Shown: positions 23,288 through 35,300 of the stretch, one piece after another
Position numbering within the stretch: position 1 is the first letter of the stretch
Layout of the letters: the number at the start of each line of letters is the position of its first letter
Origin: Sclerurus mexicanus
Lineage: Eukaryota > Chordata > Aves > Passeriformes > Furnariidae
Assembly: GCA_013396755.1 (NCBI GenBank)
Contig: VWZF01005531.1
Coordinates: forward strand, 850,328 to 914,327
Direction: 5' to 3'
Length of the DNA stretch: 64,000 nt
Notes under the pieces: generated by a model
What the model was told of the DNA's origin: nothing
The model's database searches: none
Seen by the model: only the letters and a program-made list of their open reading frames with translations
Translations under genes and position numbers: made by a program

Positions 23288-26279
23288 GGTCCCCCAAACA
23301 CTTCACCGCTTTATCCCGAGGGATATCCCTTCAACTACGGGCCCGGTTTCCTCGCGGGACAGCCCCGCTCCTGGCGTGCGAGGGGCGGCGGGACAGGGAT
23401 CCCGGGGGTTCCGGCCCTGCGCTCCCTTCACCCTGCCTGAAAAGCAGGGTCCGGCCTGCCTGAAAGGAAGGGCAAAGGAGGGTTCAAATAGCCGGGGAAA
23501 TTATTATCTTCACCGTTTCTCTGCTGGTAGTGGCGATGCCTAAGTCTCCTTTGATTTCCTACCTACTTTATGCGCCGCGCAAATAAGGATAATAATAATT
23601 TTTTTAAAAAGCTCTCCTTTCTCCTTTCCCCTTGCTTATTTCCGTCCCCCAGCAGCCAGGTTAACATACCTGTTCCTAGCAGGGGCTGTTCCCGGCCCAT
23701 CGGGGCTAAGGGGAGGGGGCCGACCAGTGGCCGTGGATATTTCGGTGCGTCCGTATTGAAAACACCGGCTGAGCCCCCCCGGTAGCTGCGGCAGCCCAGG
23801 GACCCTTTTCTGCTCTGCTTCGTCGCGGGATTTCCATCCTTGCAGAGCGCCCGGTCACTGCCATTAGCCGGGGGACAGAGAAGGACTCGGCCGCGACGGG
23901 GGGAAGAGCTGCGTGGTGAGCGGGGCACGCCGCGGCCGGGCGCGGAGAGATGGGTAAAACGAGGCCACGGCGAGACAGTGGAACTCGGACGGGGCTGGCG
24001 GTCATGTTCGGGCAGGGGGTTGCCCTCTTGGGACAGAGACCGGCCTTGGGGGCTTGCAGGTACCCGCTCGTACCTTGGAGGTCAAAAACTCGTGGAGGAA
24101 AGAAACCAGGAGCTTCGTTTTATTTTATTTTAAACGGGTCCGTCCACACGGGCTGGCTTTTCTTTTGCTTGGTTAAGCCATGCAATTTTCCCTCTATCCC
24201 ACGAGAATCTTTATTTTTTTCAGTTTTCCCCCCGCCCCGCCTCCGATAAGGAAATGAGCCTTGTCTAGACGTCCAGAGCACCCCCTCCTTCCCCGTGGGC
24301 AGGGAATGGGGCTCAGCTCCGGCCGCCTAATCCTCGCTACGGCTCCCTCTCCCAGCGTGGCGGAACTGGGGAGACACGGAGGTCTGGGAACTCGAGTGGG
24401 GAGGGGGTGAGCTCAACTGGGCTGCTTTGCCGTCCCTGCCCATGGTCCTCCCCGGGAACGGGAAGGGTGCTTCCAGAGACGAGGGGATGGCAGGGGAACA
24501 CCTCATTACTCCAGTGCTCTTGGTCCCTTTCTGCTTTCCCAACCGAGGGGATGGAATTAACAAGGTCCGCGCTCTTCTTGGGGCATGCGAACGGGAGCAG
24601 GCTGTCCCCGCCGCAACCGGGGACAGACCGGCTGTCACCGCCACACCGACCCCCTCCCGAGAACTGTTAGCAACACTGCGGCTCCCCAAAAGGGCGGCTG
24701 CCTCGTTTGAACCCGTTTCAATTAAATGCTTCATTACTGTTTATCCATATATAAAGAACACGCAATCTACACCAGGGTTTGTTTTCAATCTAGCAAATCC
24801 ATGTGTTTGTCGCTAATGCCAGCCTGTTGTGGCAGAGCCATTTCGTTAGGCTTCGTTATTGTTTCAAAGTACCTTTTTTCCCACCTCCTTTTGACTAAAA
24901 AGCTCTTTACTCTGTCGTGCACCGGCAAAGAGCAGCGTGCGGGTAATTGGTGCACACCTCGTCGCGTTCGTTCGGTTCCCAGCTTTAATCAGGCTTAGGT
25001 CTCAGTTTCGCCGTCAGGTTTCAAACAGGGAGCTGCCAGCCCGCCTCCGAAACGTCCCTCTGAACCCTGAAAAGCCAACGAGAAAAACCGGTGCCTTGAA
25101 AACAATGAGCACCGCTTCTTCCCGGCCCTTTCTTCACCTAGCTAAAACCACGACGGGAACGGGACATGAGGGACAGAAACCCGCAGAAACCCGCCGGGAA
25201 GCCTAGGGTCCTGCCGAGCCAAAGGGATAGTTTCAGGTGCGCCTTCGCTTGGGTGACAAGAGCTCCGACTCTGCGCGTCTCTGCGCGGCCGCGCAGGCCC
25301 GTCGGCGGGCGGGGAGTGCGGAGAGGGGCGCAGACCGGGCGGGGACCCGCGCTCAGGTTTTAAGCAACTCTTTCGCCCAGTGATGGAGGGCGCATTGCCC
25401 TTTTTATTTTTTTTTCTTTTTTTCCCTACGGCAAAAGCCCCCACGCCGCACAGCGCTCGCCGCCGAGTCAAATGTGCAGGCAGCCCCGCTGTGGCACCTG
25501 GGGGGCTGCGCCCCGACAGCGGGCCCCGCACCGAGCCGAGCTGACACCCGCTCTTCTCCCGGCTGCCCCTCGGGGTAACCTGGCGTTTGCATCCCTCCTC
25601 CTCCGTTACTTCCCCGTCTCCCGGCCGGATCCGTCGCCGGTGCAGAGGGCGAGGAGGACCTTTCTGTTTAATTAGGAGCTTATAGGTGCGGGGTGCGGCT
25701 GCCGAGACCCTCGCTGCTGCCATCCTGAGCGCTGCGGGCCCGCTGCTGCCCCGAGCCTGTGTCTGACCCTCCCGCCCGCAGTTCCTCTGCAAGGTAACCT
25801 ACGGCACTGCTTTGGGCTTGAAGGCACTCCTGCCTCGGCAGGGGAGGAGTTAAAATATTTTGCTTTTTCTTGGGTTTCCCCTCTTGTTGATGAAAACAGC
25901 TTGTCCCGTGTAAAGAATGGCGTTTATTCGCTCGGGAAGGGTCTCAAGCGCGACCGTTCGTGCGGTGCGAGCGCATCGCTGCCTCACAAAGCCGTGGATA
26001 CAGCGCTCCCCGGCTCCCGCTCTGCCCCTGCTCCTCTGTAACCTTACGCGATTATCAGCCCTGCTTTCAGGAGCTTTTTTTTCCCCCTCCTCTTCTGCAC
26101 ATAATTATATTGCTCTCTCCGCTGGATTCCTCCTCTCTCCGCGCTCCCCGACTTCGGAGCGGCCCCGTTCCCAGCGCTCCTGCTGCGGCGGGGACATCGC
26201 CCCCCTTGTTGTCGCTTCACGCTCTCCCCTTCACGAGAAGAGCCGAGCCAGCAAGGCAGAAGCCCAGGTACCCGAGATC

Positions 26280-26520
26280 CAATTTCACAACAAAAACATC
26301 TCAATGTCACCTACAGCGAAAAGGTGGCTTATTGGAGCAAAATGCGAGGCATTTTAAACCCATTAGGCATCTCCCAGATGCAAATCCAATGGCGGAAAGA
26401 GAAAGGCTCTATTAAGACCCGAGGGCTGACAATTAGATTATAGTCCAATTGCCAGTGGATAATGTGCTAAAAGCTTTCCCACTTAGTGTAACTCCTCGCT
26501 GAAAATTATTCACACTTTGC
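26280..26520. promoter_or_regulatory. Candidate TBX20 upstream regulatory element
   Basis: Just past the last CpG-rich block, this AT-balanced stretch holds AATGTCACCT (26303, T-box half-site-like), CCAATGGCGG (26386, CCAAT/YY1-like), ACAATTAG (26429, homeodomain-like), CCCACTT (26478, NKX2-like in reverse) and TTCACACTT (26509, T-box-like). It is about 4.3 kb upstream of the ATG. This is motif evidence only. Confidence 0.3.
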
Positions 26521-26789
26521 GGGCTGCCACGCTGCAGAACGGGAGACGTCTTTGTCCGCGGAGGGCGCGGGCATAGCTCAACACACGGACACACGGACAG
26601 ATGTACGCGCAGGAGGGTCTCACAGCCAGAGGGATCATTAAACACATCCCTCCTGATCCAGAGCCATGTAGCAAATCTGTTTCTGGTGTAAGCTTACGAG
26701 CACACACACACCCGCTGCGAAGGCGCCAGTATAGGTGCATCCATAGGCTTACAAGCACCTATTCCAACGAGCCATACTGTGTATATAGC

Positions 26790-26830
26790 ATGGTTTGGGT
26801 TGAGAGGGACCTTAAGGATCATCTAGTTCA
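26790..26830 (-). mobile_element. CR1 LINE 3'-end fragment
   Basis: ATGGTTTGGGTTGAGAGGGA and ACCTTAAGGATCATCTAGTT match, as I recall it, the reverse complement of the avian CR1 3' terminal region. Only about 40 bp is recognisable. Confidence 0.75.
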
Positions 26831-27400
26831 CATGCACACATGGGTACGTCAGCTGGATCCGATCAGATTTTAACGCCCCTTCATGTGCAGAAAATACACT
26901 ATTTTCCGTATTAACCCGAAGTTTATGCTTAATGAAAGCGATTACAGTTTTATTCAAAATAAATATCCGAGTTTGGGTACTCCACAGATAATTCTTTTTC
27001 GGTTTAAAACCGTCGGTAAAATCTGACGAAATTTTCACTGACGGTTCGCACTTCTAATGCTCTGCAGCTCAAATTTGAAGCACCACCAAGCAGTACATGA
27101 CTTCGGACGTGATCATTTCATACCGACATCGCAAAACCTTTGTTATGGAAGGAGGGGGTTTGCAGCCGCCTGCCCTGTGGGGGGTGGGAGCTTCCCTCCC
27201 TCCGGCCGCGGCACAATCTTGCACCCCAGGGAAGAAGATGCTCCAGCATCACATCCTGGACCGGAGCGGGGTGGAGGGCAAGGCTGGGCTCCCCATGGGG
27301 AGATGGGGTAGGCAGAGGCAGCACGGCCTTCCTGACTCCATGCAGTGAGGGAACCTCTGCCCCTTTTCATGTCACATGTACCAAAAATCATGATTTTTTT

Positions 27401-30400
27401 TAAAGTTATCTATATAAATAATTAACACAGAAGTTTGTCACGCTCAGATTTCTCAACATCATTTACTTGAAAACTAAAGCAAAGTGAGTCATGCCCCCCA
27501 GCACCCAGAACAGCCAAGACCTATGCAATGCACCCCAGGCTTGCAGTGACCAAGAACCCTCTTTGGATTTGGGGGTTTAAATCAATAGTTAGAAGTGTTA
27601 CACAAAGCCGCATCTTTAATGCTCTATTTTTGTTCAACCATTTTATGCTCAATTTCAAACCAAAATCCTTAAGAGCACTTCTACCTGTTTTGCAGTGCTA
27701 GAGGAGATATGCATTAACTGGCAGAACTAAGCAGAAAGGCTGGCATGTTGAAGGGATGGATAGGTTCAGAAAAGCTCCTTTACAGGTCGTAAAAAAGAAT
27801 ACAAAATTTTCTGTCCAGCTACTTCATTGGAGGGAATGAAATTTAAATGGCTTGCAAAAGTATCTCTTAGACTGGTTTCTTTACACACAAAGACTTTTTA
27901 ATTCGTTTGCTCACAAAGCATTTCACAACACTTCAAAATTTTATAAATCATAAAATGTGACTTTCTTATTTAGTAGATTAGGGGATATTATTCAACATGA
28001 AAAAAATGTGTGCGTGTGTGTGCACACATGTCTATACACATACATGTGCAGTACCATACATTTAAACTTGCCCAGTTGTGCTTTTCTTAGTTGACTTCCA
28101 TGAAACAATACAACCAACCCACAATGTGGCACAGTACAGGATTTACTGTAAGCTGAAACCACTGCTTTGGACCAAAATTTTAGTGGAAAATGAGACCTCT
28201 GTATTTCAGTGCTCATTTTAAAGATGTAAAAACTTATATCAGTGATATGGAAACAGTTTGTGAGAGCATCTGAAAAATCTCTTCTAGTTCATGACTTTTG
28301 AAGTCTCACTGGTGTTAAGATGTCCTGACAGGCATATCTATGTCTGTCTGTTTGTCTGTCCTAGAGACAGGACTGAGCTTCTTAACTTTCCACTTGATGA
28401 TGGAAGTCAAGATGCAGTTCCTGGAAGATTGGAAGATTGTGATGGCTTCCACTCCTTTGATCATGTACAGTGGTCCACCTGAAATTTTGGGCTGGCAGTT
28501 TCCAGGAGAACTGTCCCTTCCATTGTTTATTTGTTGAAGCAAATATTTGGCTACTGCATGACATGATTGTGCAGTGGGACTGCTTGGAAAACGTACTCAA
28601 GCTCCTGAAACAACAGAAATTTCTTCCTTTTTTCCTGTATCTGGGACAGCTACTCTAATTGAACCTGTTTTATTTTAGTTTTCTTTCAGGTGTCCTTGAC
28701 TTTTTCTGTATTTCATATTTAATTTTCTCTAAAAATAACAAATTAGCACTTTTGAGCTTCATTAAGCAACTAGAATTTAAATAGGTAATTCGTTTGCTGT
28801 TTGAATTTTTTTTGAAATTGTCTAAGACATACTAATAAATGATAAATTGCGAGCTACAAGTATTTAGAACAACTTCAGCTAAATAAAAGAAGTCTCAAAG
28901 AACATATTTTGGCTAAAAAAAAAATCAGACTTTACACAGCAGTCAAGATGATCACATGCACATTATGAGAAAGGGCAAATTTTTCCCTCGACTTTTGCAG
29001 GCCTTGGATTGGTAGGAGCATTTCAGAGTTGCCTGTAAGGGCGATATGAAAATAGGAATAGCGGGAAGTGCTGGGAAAGATACAAACCTCAAGCACTAAG
29101 AAAAAAAGTTTTCTGGCAAACGTTAAAACTTTCTTTTTTCTTTTAAATAGGAGAGTCTGGTTTTGGGTCTCTGGTTCGAGATGTCTTGGGTGTTACTTAC
29201 TTCATCTAGATTTATAGCTCCTTGACACTTCTTTTGTTGTGTCCAAAGTTTTGTCCCAAAATATCCGAAGCTAAGAACCTAAAATTAGAGACTGCCTTTG
29301 AAACTGCTGACCTCTGCATATTTCCCCTCTGTGAATATACAGCAGTAGAATACGCCCAAAGACAACGAGGAAAGACAACGAGTTTTGCTTCGAGGGCCAG
29401 CGGTAGAAAGCATTAAGAAAAGGCTATCAGCCGTTTTCCAAAAAATTCAGTAGCGATGCTTTTCCATTTTTTCTCAGTGATATAGCTACAATTTGTGTTT
29501 GTCTCTCCTGGTAGATGTAAGAAAAAATGGTGGTGAAAAAAAAAGAAAATAAAAGTTGGAAACCCAGGAGGAATAAGGTGAACATAGAACAATGGAGATT
29601 TCGTTTTTGGCCTAGTGAGCTCAGAAAGTGAGAAGAAGCGTCGTGATTTACAACTCTCCCAGATCACGCAGAGCACCTTGGAACAGAGCGTGTGATATGG
29701 TCTGGGAGTAGCACTGCTGTCACCAAGGTGCTGCTCTAGCAGCCTTCTGCTGCCTGAAGCTTTGCAGCCACGATCACAGAAACCAGTGGGTGCAGATAGG
29801 GCTGTGCTGCTGCACCCATTGGGCCCTGCAAATGGGGCCTGCCAGATATTCCTGGATTATTTCCACACTGTAAGGATAGAGGGAGAAGCATTCCCACACC
29901 GTGGCATGGTGAAAGGCATTGCTTTCGCTTATTTTAACAGTATGGGGAACAGGACTGGGGGTGTTCTGGCATAAAAAGGATTTTTTTTATTTTTTTTTTT
30001 AAGCCTGCAATTTTGAAAGCGTTCAGGATTAGGGCTTGAAAAACATATTTCAGTACCCATAACATACTGCTGATTTATCTGGCAACAGCTAAGCTTGCAG
30101 AGGGAAACTAGGCTTATTTGAAATAATGTGGTTGTAAATAACACCGGGGGAAAACTGTTCACAAGTTTGTGTAATTCCCAGCATACACTTTGCTGGAAGG
30201 CTGACACTGAAAGGGTTTTCGTTTCAGCAGAGTGAAGACAACCCTACGAGGTAAGCACTTCCTGCTCTGCCCGCATGGGTTTGCAGGAGAAGCCAGCTTG
30301 CTTCCATTAGTTATATCAAAGTGAGGAAACCAATCAACCTGGAATTTGCACCGTAAAACGTGGCTACAAGCCAAGTAGGTTGCCATCAGCTTTCAGGCAA

Positions 30401-31227
30401 TCAGAGGTGAAATCCTGGCCCCTTTAAAGTTAGCAGTTCGTTTAGCATGGATCAGAGAAGAGCTTGAACCAATAATTCAGTTCAGCTTTACCCGGGATTT
30501 TGGGGATGGTTTTAGAGCTTAACTTGCTGTTGACCACAGTACAGTGTTCATGGTTGATCTCAAAGCCTTTAGCAATAATGACTGTGGTAATGAAAATACA
30601 AATCAATTAAGCTTCTGGGTGACATAGAAAGTAGCATTGCCCTATAGGAGACATGAGAGTGTAGCAATTTATATTTAATATAAATGAATGTGTAGTACTG
30701 GCTAATGAATAATATTTATGACCTTGTAGTGGTCAGATCTGGTAGTTTAAAATATAGCTAGATGAGAGTAAATAACACATTCGCCTCAAGCATTCTTGCA
30801 GGATATAAAGTTGGCTGGGTTTTTTGAGGTACAGGAAAGATTTACAAAATTTGACAGAATCGTGACTGCTGTTACTTTGAGACAGAAATGAAACTCCATT
30901 AATAGAATAATACTTTGCTGTTTGTGTTAATAACCAAGAAATACCATCGTAGATATAGTTTATAAATCCATATACGTCATGTACATTGGATATCTCGGGG
31001 ATAAAAACAATGGGAAGTAAAAAGGTGTGAGAACAGCTCATTTCCACCAAAAAAGAGACAATACTTACTACCTATCATACATCTATTTTTTTCCATAACA
31101 GAGAAATCACCTTTCCTGTGCTTTTATTTAGATGGGTCTTTGTTACATGAGGACTGAACTACATTTGCATTCCAGTTTGATCTTCTGGCCTGGCACTAGG
31201 AAGGTAAATGGGGAGGTTTTTAAAGAG
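27401..31227. other. Intergenic, no gene recognised
   Basis: AT-rich non-coding sequence. It contains a short TG/CA repeat at 28007-28028, a small TGTC-type run at about 28338-28362 and a T-rich tract at about 29980-30001. No coding potential that I can support. Confidence 0.7.
28007..28028. repeat. (TG)n dinucleotide repeat, interrupted
   Basis: TGTG-TGCG-TGTGTGTG followed by CACACATG, giving a short alternating purine-pyrimidine stretch. Confidence 0.85.
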
Positions 31228-32310
31228 TCATAGAATCATTTAGGTTGGGAAAGACCTCCAAGGTCATCAAGTCCAACATCTGACTGATCACCATCTTGCC
31301 GATTAAACCACAGCACTAAGTGCCACATCCAGTCTTTTCTTGAACACTTTCAGGGATGGTGACTCCACTACCTCCCTGGGCAACCTGTTCTAATGCTTGA
31401 TAACCCTTCCCATGAAGAAATTCCTGATGTCCAACCTGAACCTCCCCTGGTGCAGTTTGAGATTACATCCTCTCAGCCTGTCACTTATTGCCTGGGAGAA
31501 GAAACTGAGCCCCATCTTGCTACAACCTCTTTTCAGGTAGTTGTGGAGATTTTTGAGATGTTCCTGAGCCTCCTCTTTTCCTCATATGACTTAACACTCT
31601 AGTCTGTTCACCAGCTTTGTTGCCCTTCTCTGGACATGCTCCAACACCTCAATGCCTTTCTCGTAGTGAGTGGCCCAGAACTGGGCACAGTACTGGAGGT
31701 GCAGCCTCACCAGTGCCAAGCACAGGGGGACAATCACTGCTCTGGTCCTGATGGTCACACTGCTTTTGGTACAAGCCAGGATAACTGGGCACGCTTCTGG
31801 CTCATGTTCAGCTGGCTATTGACCAGCACCCCTATGCCCTTTTCCTGCTGGGACATTTTCCAGCCACTCTGTTCCAAGCCTGTAGCGCTGCCAGGGGTTG
31901 TTGTGACCCAAGGGCAGGACCCAGCACTTCACTTCATCGAGCCTCACACCAATGGCCTCAGCCCATTGATCCAGCCTGCCCAGATTCCTCTGCAGAACCT
32001 TCCTACCCTCCAGCAGATCAACACTCCTGCCCGACTCAGTGTTGTCCCCAAACTTACTGAGGGTGCACTGGATCCCCTGTCCAAATAATCAATAAAGACA
32101 TTAAACTGTCTCCAAAACCGAGCCTTGGGGAACACCAGTAGTGACTGTCGGGCAGAACGCATTCCTGTTGTACAAGGTGACATCTCCCATGCTGCTCCCC
32201 CACTCACCACTGCCCTGCCCACAACAATACTGCAAGGACTTTGGAGCAGGATTTGGCCTCTCTGTGTGTCCATAGTTACCAAATATAGCTGAATCCTGCC
32301 ACAACACAGC
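31228..32310 (-). mobile_element. CR1 LINE, 3' part of ORF2 plus 3' UTR, degenerate
   Basis: The left edge, TCATAGAATCATTTAGGTTG then GGAAAGACCTCCAAGGTCAT, is the reverse complement of a CR1 3' terminus, so the element reads on the minus strand. At about 32110-32160 the minus strand encodes TTGVPQGSVL, the reverse-transcriptase motif of CR1 ORF2. FNVFIDYLDRG follows at about 32080-32105, and CTLSKFGDNT then DLLEGRKVLQRN lies further on in a shifted frame. The FGDN at the catalytic position differs from the usual ADD-type motif. At least one frameshift separates the segments. The 5' end is missing, as is typical of CR1 truncation. It is a dead copy, upstream of TBX20. Confidence 0.93.
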
Positions 32311-35300
32311 TGATGATTAGTAGCCAGGGCAGTCCTGTGTACACTAGTAGTTGATTAGCTTGCTTGTCTTCACCCCTAGCTACTGCTGAGGTGTGGGCTT
32401 ATGACAACTTACTTTGCCTCCATGGTAGCTTCCTAAATTTAAGGCTAAACATTTTGCCTTTTTTTCCTTTAAGAGATCTTTCTTTGATGAAGGGGTTGAC
32501 ATAGGCTTTAATTCCATCTGTACATGAAATTCAAAGTAAAAAATAAAATAGTTGACAAATAAAAAATCTCATTCATTAACTGAAACATTTTTCCAATAAT
32601 GAAATCTGTTATTTGAAACAGGTTAAAAATATATTTTAAGTTAAAAATCATATTTTTACATTGTCATTTTTTGGCAAGATTTGATCGAGACCTTAGATCT
32701 CGCACAAGTTGAAATGAGTGGGTTCTCTTTAAAAGTCCATGGCATGGCCCCTTTTCATAAACCTAAGTCTGTGTTCCTCTTTCTGTTACAGAAATTTTTG
32801 AGCAAGTATAGAGTACAGAACCTTGTCATGCATCTTTCAATTTCAAAGACAGCTGCCAAAGTACAGTACAAGAAATAATGTTTTAATAATTTTTTCTTTC
32901 CAGCACGAGGACTGCTATGAGTGCCAGTGCCAAGACAAACCTTGTCTCTCAGGTTTGAAACACTTGGATGTAAGTGATCGTGTGGAAAGTGATATTTACC
33001 TTTATGTAGTGTTCAAAATACTATCAACTGTGATTAGCATGGATAGTCTATAAAGGCCTAGAATAAATAAGAATTGAAAATTCCCTTTAGCCTACTAGAA
33101 TAAATTATATGCATTTACTAATAGTAAAACCAAGACTGGTGCTGTAAAAGAAAGATAATGATGTAGAGTAGGCTGTGGCAGAGGTGAGAGGGGGCAAGCT
33201 TGGACATAATTTTGTGAGGACTTTAAAACAGGTGTTTTATACCAAAAAGGGAAACCCTAGGCTAATTCTGGCAAAACAAACAGCCATATCTGACACTTGT
33301 TATTGGAAAGAAAACTAAAACCAAAGGCTAGAGAGGGAGAAAATGGAGTGCTAAGTCCCAAGAATGGAAATACTTGCTAGGAAGAAAGAGTGGCATAAGC
33401 ACAGCTAACCTTTTACAGCCGTAATGACAGCTTTGCACCTCAGGTGATGCCTCCACACTTCCTTGGCATTGCCATGTTTGCTCTTGATCAGCACAATGTG
33501 ATAACCTGAACACAAGATCAGAATTTGCTGGTTGTAGGCTGTAACCCAGAATTGTGATTGCTCTACATTCCTGCTTTGCTTCGCCCAAAGTCAAGAGCAA
33601 TGATAACAACTCACTGTAGAAAAGGCTTTGGAGTCTCCTGATGAAAAGCATGATATAGAAAGATGGTGTTAGTACTGCTTATAAAACAGGGCATTTGGGA
33701 AGGCAGCTTGATTTGTATACTCTGAGCTTTCAAAAAGAAGATAGAGTCTATTCTTAAAATTGACATTACTACCCACTAACATACTCAGGTCACATTTCGG
33801 AGAGGTTTTTAAATATTTTTGTTAGCAAAACAACCAGTAGTTGAACCCTTTATTTTCTCAGTTCAGTTTCAAAGGGTTGCATGTCTTTTGCACTGATGTG
33901 TTCCTAGGGATTGGGAAGAGCACTTCTCTGTTTAACATGCACTCATTTCTCCAGTGAAAGAAAGACTGTATGAAATCTGTCACTTAATATTTGCAACCTG
34001 CATGGTATCCTTTTCTTCAGTTTGACAGGGGAGATTATGCCCACAAATAAACATTCCCAATAGTATATTTGGGCTCTTACCACTTGGCATCTGTCAAACA
34101 ACTTGCCATCAGCTTTCTAAAATTGACAGTTTCAGTACATTTCTGCTAAATGTTGAAAAATAGTTTTGCTGACCTCTTCTCTATTGAAGATTCAGACACC
34201 AGCTGAGGCAGCTGTCCAGTCTGCAGTATGATATAAGAGAAGAGGAATTAACCCAACAGCAATTGAATTTGGAAATGTCTTTAGAGGAACTACCGACTGC
34301 TGCAGAAAAAGGAGTCTTACTTAGTTCTGCTGTCACTAAAATGGATGGCATCTGCTAATCTACAGTGACTGATCCCTCTCTAATGTGTGACCTGAGAACT
34401 GAATGGGTACAGAGTAGTCACAAGTACAACACAATGGTCACAATCACTTTGCTGGTCTTCTCCACTGAAAACTGAATATATACAGTTTTGAATAACATAT
34501 TAACCTTGGTATTTCTTGTCTATTTCTAGACCATGCTCTTTTGCCTGGAAATTTGTGTCTGTTTTGCTTTCCATGGTGTTGATGGTTGAATTGCAGGAGC
34601 AGCTTGCATTCTTAAAGCTGCATCATGTTGAAGTCTGAACTGTTATGGGAACAGGAAGGTTTTCGTGGAAAATTGAGAACCAAAAAGAAGCAATTTTTGA
34701 GTGTATCTGAAGGACATAAGTGTGGGCTACAGAGGTAGAGGAGGGAGGTTGTACATTCAGAGAAAGAGAGGAAGTGCTAGCCCTTTTGAAAACCATCTTT
34801 TCTCTTTCCTGTCTTTTTTTCAACAAAAGAATTTTCAGTTTATTCACACACTGCCTAAGTCATCTGAATGCTATCTCATGTCATCACTGGCAGCCTACAG
34901 CCCCTGACATCTGTAACTCACTTTGGTTCTCATTTTACTTTTAGATTTATTTTATAGAAAAGCAAGTTCTGCTGTGAAATAGCAGCTCCCTCACAGAGCA
35001 CATAAGCACTGAGGTAAAGCTGAAATATTGTCACATTCAGCCACAAATTCAGAGGAGTTAATAAACAGTGATCATTTTGTAGTGTTCTTTCTGTGGTGTG
35101 TCACCATTATGTGTTCTTAAGCCACTATTTAGATGGAGCTTTGCTAACACACAGAGATACTGGTGGATTTAGCTCAGCTATCCACAGGAAATATGCCATG
35201 CATGATCCAGCAAAGATGGGATCATTTCATCAGTTAACCATATTCCTGAACTTAGCTCTTGGTATCTTAAAATAACCTCCCCTTAGAGCCATAAATCAGG

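Larger units (their letters stand above)
22083..27400 (-). promoter_or_regulatory. TBX20 upstream region with repeated CpG-rich blocks
   Basis: No coding gene recognised. Besides the block at exon 1, GC/CpG-rich segments occur at about 23070-24060, 24280-24680 and 25140-26240, separated by AT-rich sequence. The many long open frames here lie in these GC-rich blocks, overlap on opposite strands and resemble no protein family, so I treat them as shadows. A minus-strand acceptor-like site (pyrimidine tract then CAG, at 22170-22171) could mark a 5' UTR intron; this is unproven. Confidence 0.55.

Noticed and set aside
25142..25792. 216-codon minus-strand open frame
   Set aside because: It lies in a CpG-rich block where stop codons are rare. 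It overlaps open frames on the other strand, is low-complexity in Arg/Pro/Gly/Ala and resembles no family.
28338..28362. TGTC/TGTT short repeat
   Set aside because: Only a few imperfect units; too short to mean more than local simple sequence.
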